From Terasakiella magnetica (lineage in GTDB: Bacteria > Pseudomonadota > Alphaproteobacteria > Rhodospirillales > Magnetospirillaceae): a stretch of 37,695 nucleotides of DNA. Positions 35,896 to 37,695 of this stretch are shown here, in pieces. Every line of letters starts with the position of its first letter. Within the stretch, counting starts at the first letter, position 1. A program made the position numbers and the translations under genes. The notes beneath the pieces are model-generated. The model saw nothing but the letters and a program-made list of their open reading frames with translations, did not search any database and had not been told where the DNA came from. The stretch lies in NCBI GenBank assembly GCA_902729415.1, contig CACVCF010000257.1, positions 1 through 37,695 of the forward strand. The letters are read 5' to 3'.

Positions 35896-36177
35896 AGTGG
35901 GGGGACTTCTGTTGCCCGGTGTCCCCCCGGACCGCGCTTACGGACTAAGCCGCAGCGGCAAGAGCAACGTTATCGTTGGCACTTGTTAGGATTGACCCGA
36001 TGACGGTGGTATCATGCCGAACGCAAACCAGACCTTTACTACGCACGTCGATCCTGTTTCGCCCCCAGGGTTTCCAGCCATACCGGCCGGAGAATTTGGT
36101 GGAGGCGCCGGGTACCGCCCCCGGGTCCGTAACGTCTATTCCGTGTGGCGTTTAGCGTCATAGCCGGTTGCCCGGCT
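35896..36177 (-). ncRNA. ssrA: tmRNA, circularly permuted two-piece form
   Basis: Read on the reverse strand, the acceptor piece comes first. It has a hairpin AGCCGG-GCAA-CCGGCT (36177-36162), a T-arm CCGGG/CCCGG, acceptor strand CGCCTCC and encoded ACCA (36100-36097). A spacer of about 30 bases with CCGGCCGG is followed by the coding piece, which starts GGGGGCGAAACAGGATCGACG-like (from 36066) and pairs with CGCCTCC. The tag frame GCC...GCT (35980-35948) encodes ANDNVALAAAA and ends in TAG. The 3' end is a GGGGGGAC/GTCCCCCC pseudoknot-type hairpin (35928-35899). This order is the alphaproteobacterial permuted type. The T-loop reads GGCGGTA instead of TTCRANY. Exact processed ends are estimates. 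Confidence 0.93.
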
Positions 36178-36182
36178 CTTTC

Positions 36183-36188
36183 AATATA
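36183..36188 (-). promoter_or_regulatory. Putative -10 element of ssrA
   Basis: TATATT on the reverse strand predicts a start at about 36176, right at the base of the first tmRNA hairpin. I see no convincing -35 element upstream. The thyA start lies 86 bases away in the other direction, so the two genes share this gap. Confidence 0.45.
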
Positions 36189-36273
36189 GTGCACCTCCTC
36201 GAGCCGCGCCATCCTGATTCCTGTCTTGGCCGCGATAGGGTAGAGTGCGCGGTCAAACAGGGAGCATGGCCCG

Positions 36274-37068
36274 GTGATCCAGTATCTCGATTTGCTTGAC
36301 CGCATCCGCCGCGAAGGCGTCTTCAAGTCCGACCGCACCGGCACCGGCACCACCAGCGTGTTCGGCCATCAGATGCGCTTTGACCTGTCTGTGGGCTTTC
36401 CCCTGGTGACCACCAAGAAGCTGCACACCCGCTCGATCTTCCACGAGCTTCTGTGGTTCCTGAAAGGCGACACCAATATCGCTTATCTCAAGGACAACAA
36501 GGTCTCGATCTGGGATGAATGGGCCGATGCCAACGGTGATCTTGGCCCGGTCTACGGCAAGCAATGGCGCTCGTGGGCCTGCCCCGACGGCAGCACCATC
36601 GACCAGATCGCCCAGGTGGTGGAGATGATCCGCAAAAATCCGGATTCGCGCCGCCTGATCGTCTCGGCCTGGAACCCGGCGGATGTGGATCACATGGCTC
36701 TGCCACCCTGCCACTGCCTGTTCCAGTTCTATGTCGCCGAGGGGCGGTTGTCGTGCCAGCTTTACCAGCGCTCCGCCGACGCCTTCCTGGGGGTACCGTT
36801 CAACATCGCCTCCTATGCCCTGCTGGTCCACATGGTGGCGCAGGTGACCGGGCTGCGGGTGGGCGATTTCGTCCACACCTTCGGCGATGCCCACCTCTAT
36901 TCCAATCATATGGAACAAGCGGAATTGCAGTTGTCCCGCCCGCCCCTGCCCCTGCCCCGGCTGATCCTGAACTCCGGCGTCAAGGACCTGTTCGCCTTCA
37001 CCATCGACGACATCACAGTGGAGGGCTATCAGTCCCATCCCCACATCGCCGCCCCGGTAGCGGTGTGA
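36274..37068 (+). CDS. thyA: Thymidylate synthase
   Basis: It methylates dUMP to dTMP with methylenetetrahydrofolate, which it oxidises to dihydrofolate. The 264-residue protein has the same length as E. coli ThyA, and the catalytic Cys146 falls in [24 protein letters not shown], the substrate Arg region [16 protein letters not shown], and [12 protein letters not shown] are all present. The start is GTG 36274 with GGGAG upstream; the ATG at 36266 is out of frame. No folA follows, as it often does elsewhere; the downstream 330 bases hold only repeats. Confidence 0.96.
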   Translation: MIQYLDLLDRIRREGVFKSDRTGTGTTSVFGHQMRFDLSVGFPLVTTKKLHTRSIFHELLWFLKGDTNIAYLKDNKVSIWDEWADANGDLGPVYGKQWRSWACPDGSTIDQIAQVVEMIRKNPDSRRLIVSAWNPADVDHMALPPCHCLFQFYVAEGRLSCQLYQRSADAFLGVPFNIASYALLVHMVAQVTGLRVGDFVHTFGDAHLYSNHMEQAELQLSRPPLPLPRLILNSGVKDLFAFTIDDITVEGYQSHPHIAAPVAV

Positions 37069-37080
37069 GTATGCATCAGG

Positions 37081-37129
37081 ATCAGTGATACCGATGGACA
37101 CAGATTCCCGCTGATCGCGGGACACGGAT
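37081..37129 (-). repeat. Degenerate decamer repeat with hairpin
   Basis: On the reverse strand ATCCGTGTCC, ATCTGTGTCC and ATCGGTATCA occur with ATCAGCGGGA between the first two, a degenerate ten-base unit ATCNGTGTCC. Inside lies TCCCGC/GCGGGA (37106-37111 and 37117-37122), which may terminate thyA. Similar ATCNGTGTNC units are scattered in many bacterial genomes; here only this cluster is visible. Confidence 0.45.
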
Positions 37130-37396
37130 CAGACTCAATCCCCATTCCGTGCCTATGCGGTTTACGCACACACCCACTATATGTGGGGTTGGCGTGGAAC
37201 GCATCACGACCGCCCAATCGTCCGGTTTTGACCCGAAGCGGACGGATGCCGGAAACAATTTCTCGGGCCGCGTTGCGCCCAAGCCCGTCATTTAGGGGCG
37301 GTTTTGCAGCGCCAGAAAGCGGCCAATCCGTTACCAAAATAGCCCTGGCGGTGCTAACGTCGCGCCATTCCATCTGCAATTCTCGACGAATCTGAC
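37130..37396. other. Region without a recognisable gene
   Basis: No frame in this gap has a ribosome site or family likeness. CCCAC and GTGGG around TATAT (near 37172-37186) make a small hairpin. A start for the following gene must lie here, but I cannot point to a promoter. Confidence 0.4.
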
Positions 37397-37657
37397 ATGA
37401 TGAAAATAGAAGGCGATAGCCAACCTCTCCTTTGCTCCGATTGCTTCGTGGATGAAGGACTCAGAATTGATGCGTTCAAACAAGGCCTCGAGCAGGAAGG
37501 CGATTGTCCAAACTGCAAAAGTTCGAATGGGCGAAAGCTGACCAAGGAAAACATCCAGGGACTTGCTTGGCGCTTCTTCGTAGGCGGAACCACAATACGA
37601 ACAGAATATGGCGCGGCCCCCGTGATCCAGTGTAACGAGCGCGGCTTATGCCTCTGA
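37397..37657 (+). CDS. Short protein like the zinc-finger N-terminal domain of RES toxins, possibly truncated
   Basis: An 86-residue frame beginning MMKIEGDS. CSDCFVDEGLRIDAF and CPNCKSSNGRKL give two CxxC pairs, then LAWRFFVGGTTIRTEYGAAPVIQ. This resembles the domain found before the RES NAD+-degrading toxin domain in some bacterial proteins, from memory of the family. Such proteins normally continue for 200 or more residues. Here the frame stops 38 bases before the window ends. One other forward frame stays open from about 37630 to the window end, so a frameshift or a true truncation are both possible. Starts at 37397 and 37400 are equal; no ribosome site is seen. Confidence 0.5.
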   Translation: MMKIEGDSQPLLCSDCFVDEGLRIDAFKQGLEQEGDCPNCKSSNGRKLTKENIQGLAWRFFVGGTTIRTEYGAAPVIQCNERGLCL

Positions 37658-37695
37658 CCCATTAGCGTCATCATCCGGTTTCGGGCGCCGCTTTT

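Noticed and set aside
36039..36353. Reverse-strand open frame of 104 residues across the ssrA-thyA gap
   Set aside because: It lies over the tmRNA gene and the antisense of thyA; the RNA gene explains the conservation.

Overview
The window looks like a chromosomal segment of an alphaproteobacterium of the Rhodospirillales, most like Magnetospirillum. This rests on gene content and codon style, not on a database search. Supporting signs are high-GC coding sequence, a circularly permuted two-piece tmRNA gene, an NDUFA12 complex I accessory gene beside mlaD, DUF2155 and aat, an alpha-type SspB, and a B12-dependent ribonucleotide reductase. Almost everything is ordinary housekeeping chromosome. 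Small accessory patches lie at both ends and around 10.8-12.4 kb and 32-33.6 kb.

Layout. 1-1370: a less GC-rich patch with a PEP-CTERM secreted protein, a sigma-54-like site and a structured leader. 1.4-3.9 kb: bluB (lower ligand of cobalamin), a ChaC-like cyclotransferase and two unrecognised genes. 3.9-9.8 kb: a forward operon nadE-gltX-cysS-membrane protein. 9.8-12.4 kb: a reverse group mntA-hepT-SDR-DHH, whose first three genes overlap by four bases; mntA-hepT is a toxin-antitoxin pair. 12.4-14 kb: yicC-gmk, closed by a perfect 16-bp palindrome. 14-16.7 kb: a PatZ-like protein acetyltransferase. 16.8-18.7 kb: a membrane coiled-coil protein and an HD-GYP protein. 18.7-22.4 kb: a LOG protein (reverse), an MBL hydrolase with a GT-C-like membrane protein (forward), and a small conserved-looking protein (reverse). 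22.7-25.6 kb: a Cache-HAMP adenylate cyclase and aat. 25.6-28.1 kb: DUF2155, an unknown forward gene, two MlaD paralogues and NDUFA12. 28.1-32.1 kb: nrdJ with two NrdR-like boxes over its promoter. 32.1-33.6 kb: an unannotated 34-residue membrane peptide, an FNR-type box, a FlaF-like protein, DUF983 and a GIY-YIG remnant. 33.6-37.1 kb: class I fumarase, sspB, ssrA and thyA. 37.1 kb to the end: a degenerate decamer repeat and a truncated RES-type N-terminal domain.

How the parts connect. BluB makes the lower ligand of the cobalamin that NrdJ needs, and NrdJ and ThyA both feed dNTP synthesis. tmRNA (tag ANDNVALAAAA) and SspB, the adaptor that hands tagged proteins to ClpXP, are neighbours on one strand. 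The HD-GYP protein and the cyclase are separate second-messenger inputs. The best candidates for something undescribed are the 34-residue membrane peptide whose promoter has FNR class II geometry, and the MntA-HepT-SDR-DHH gene group.
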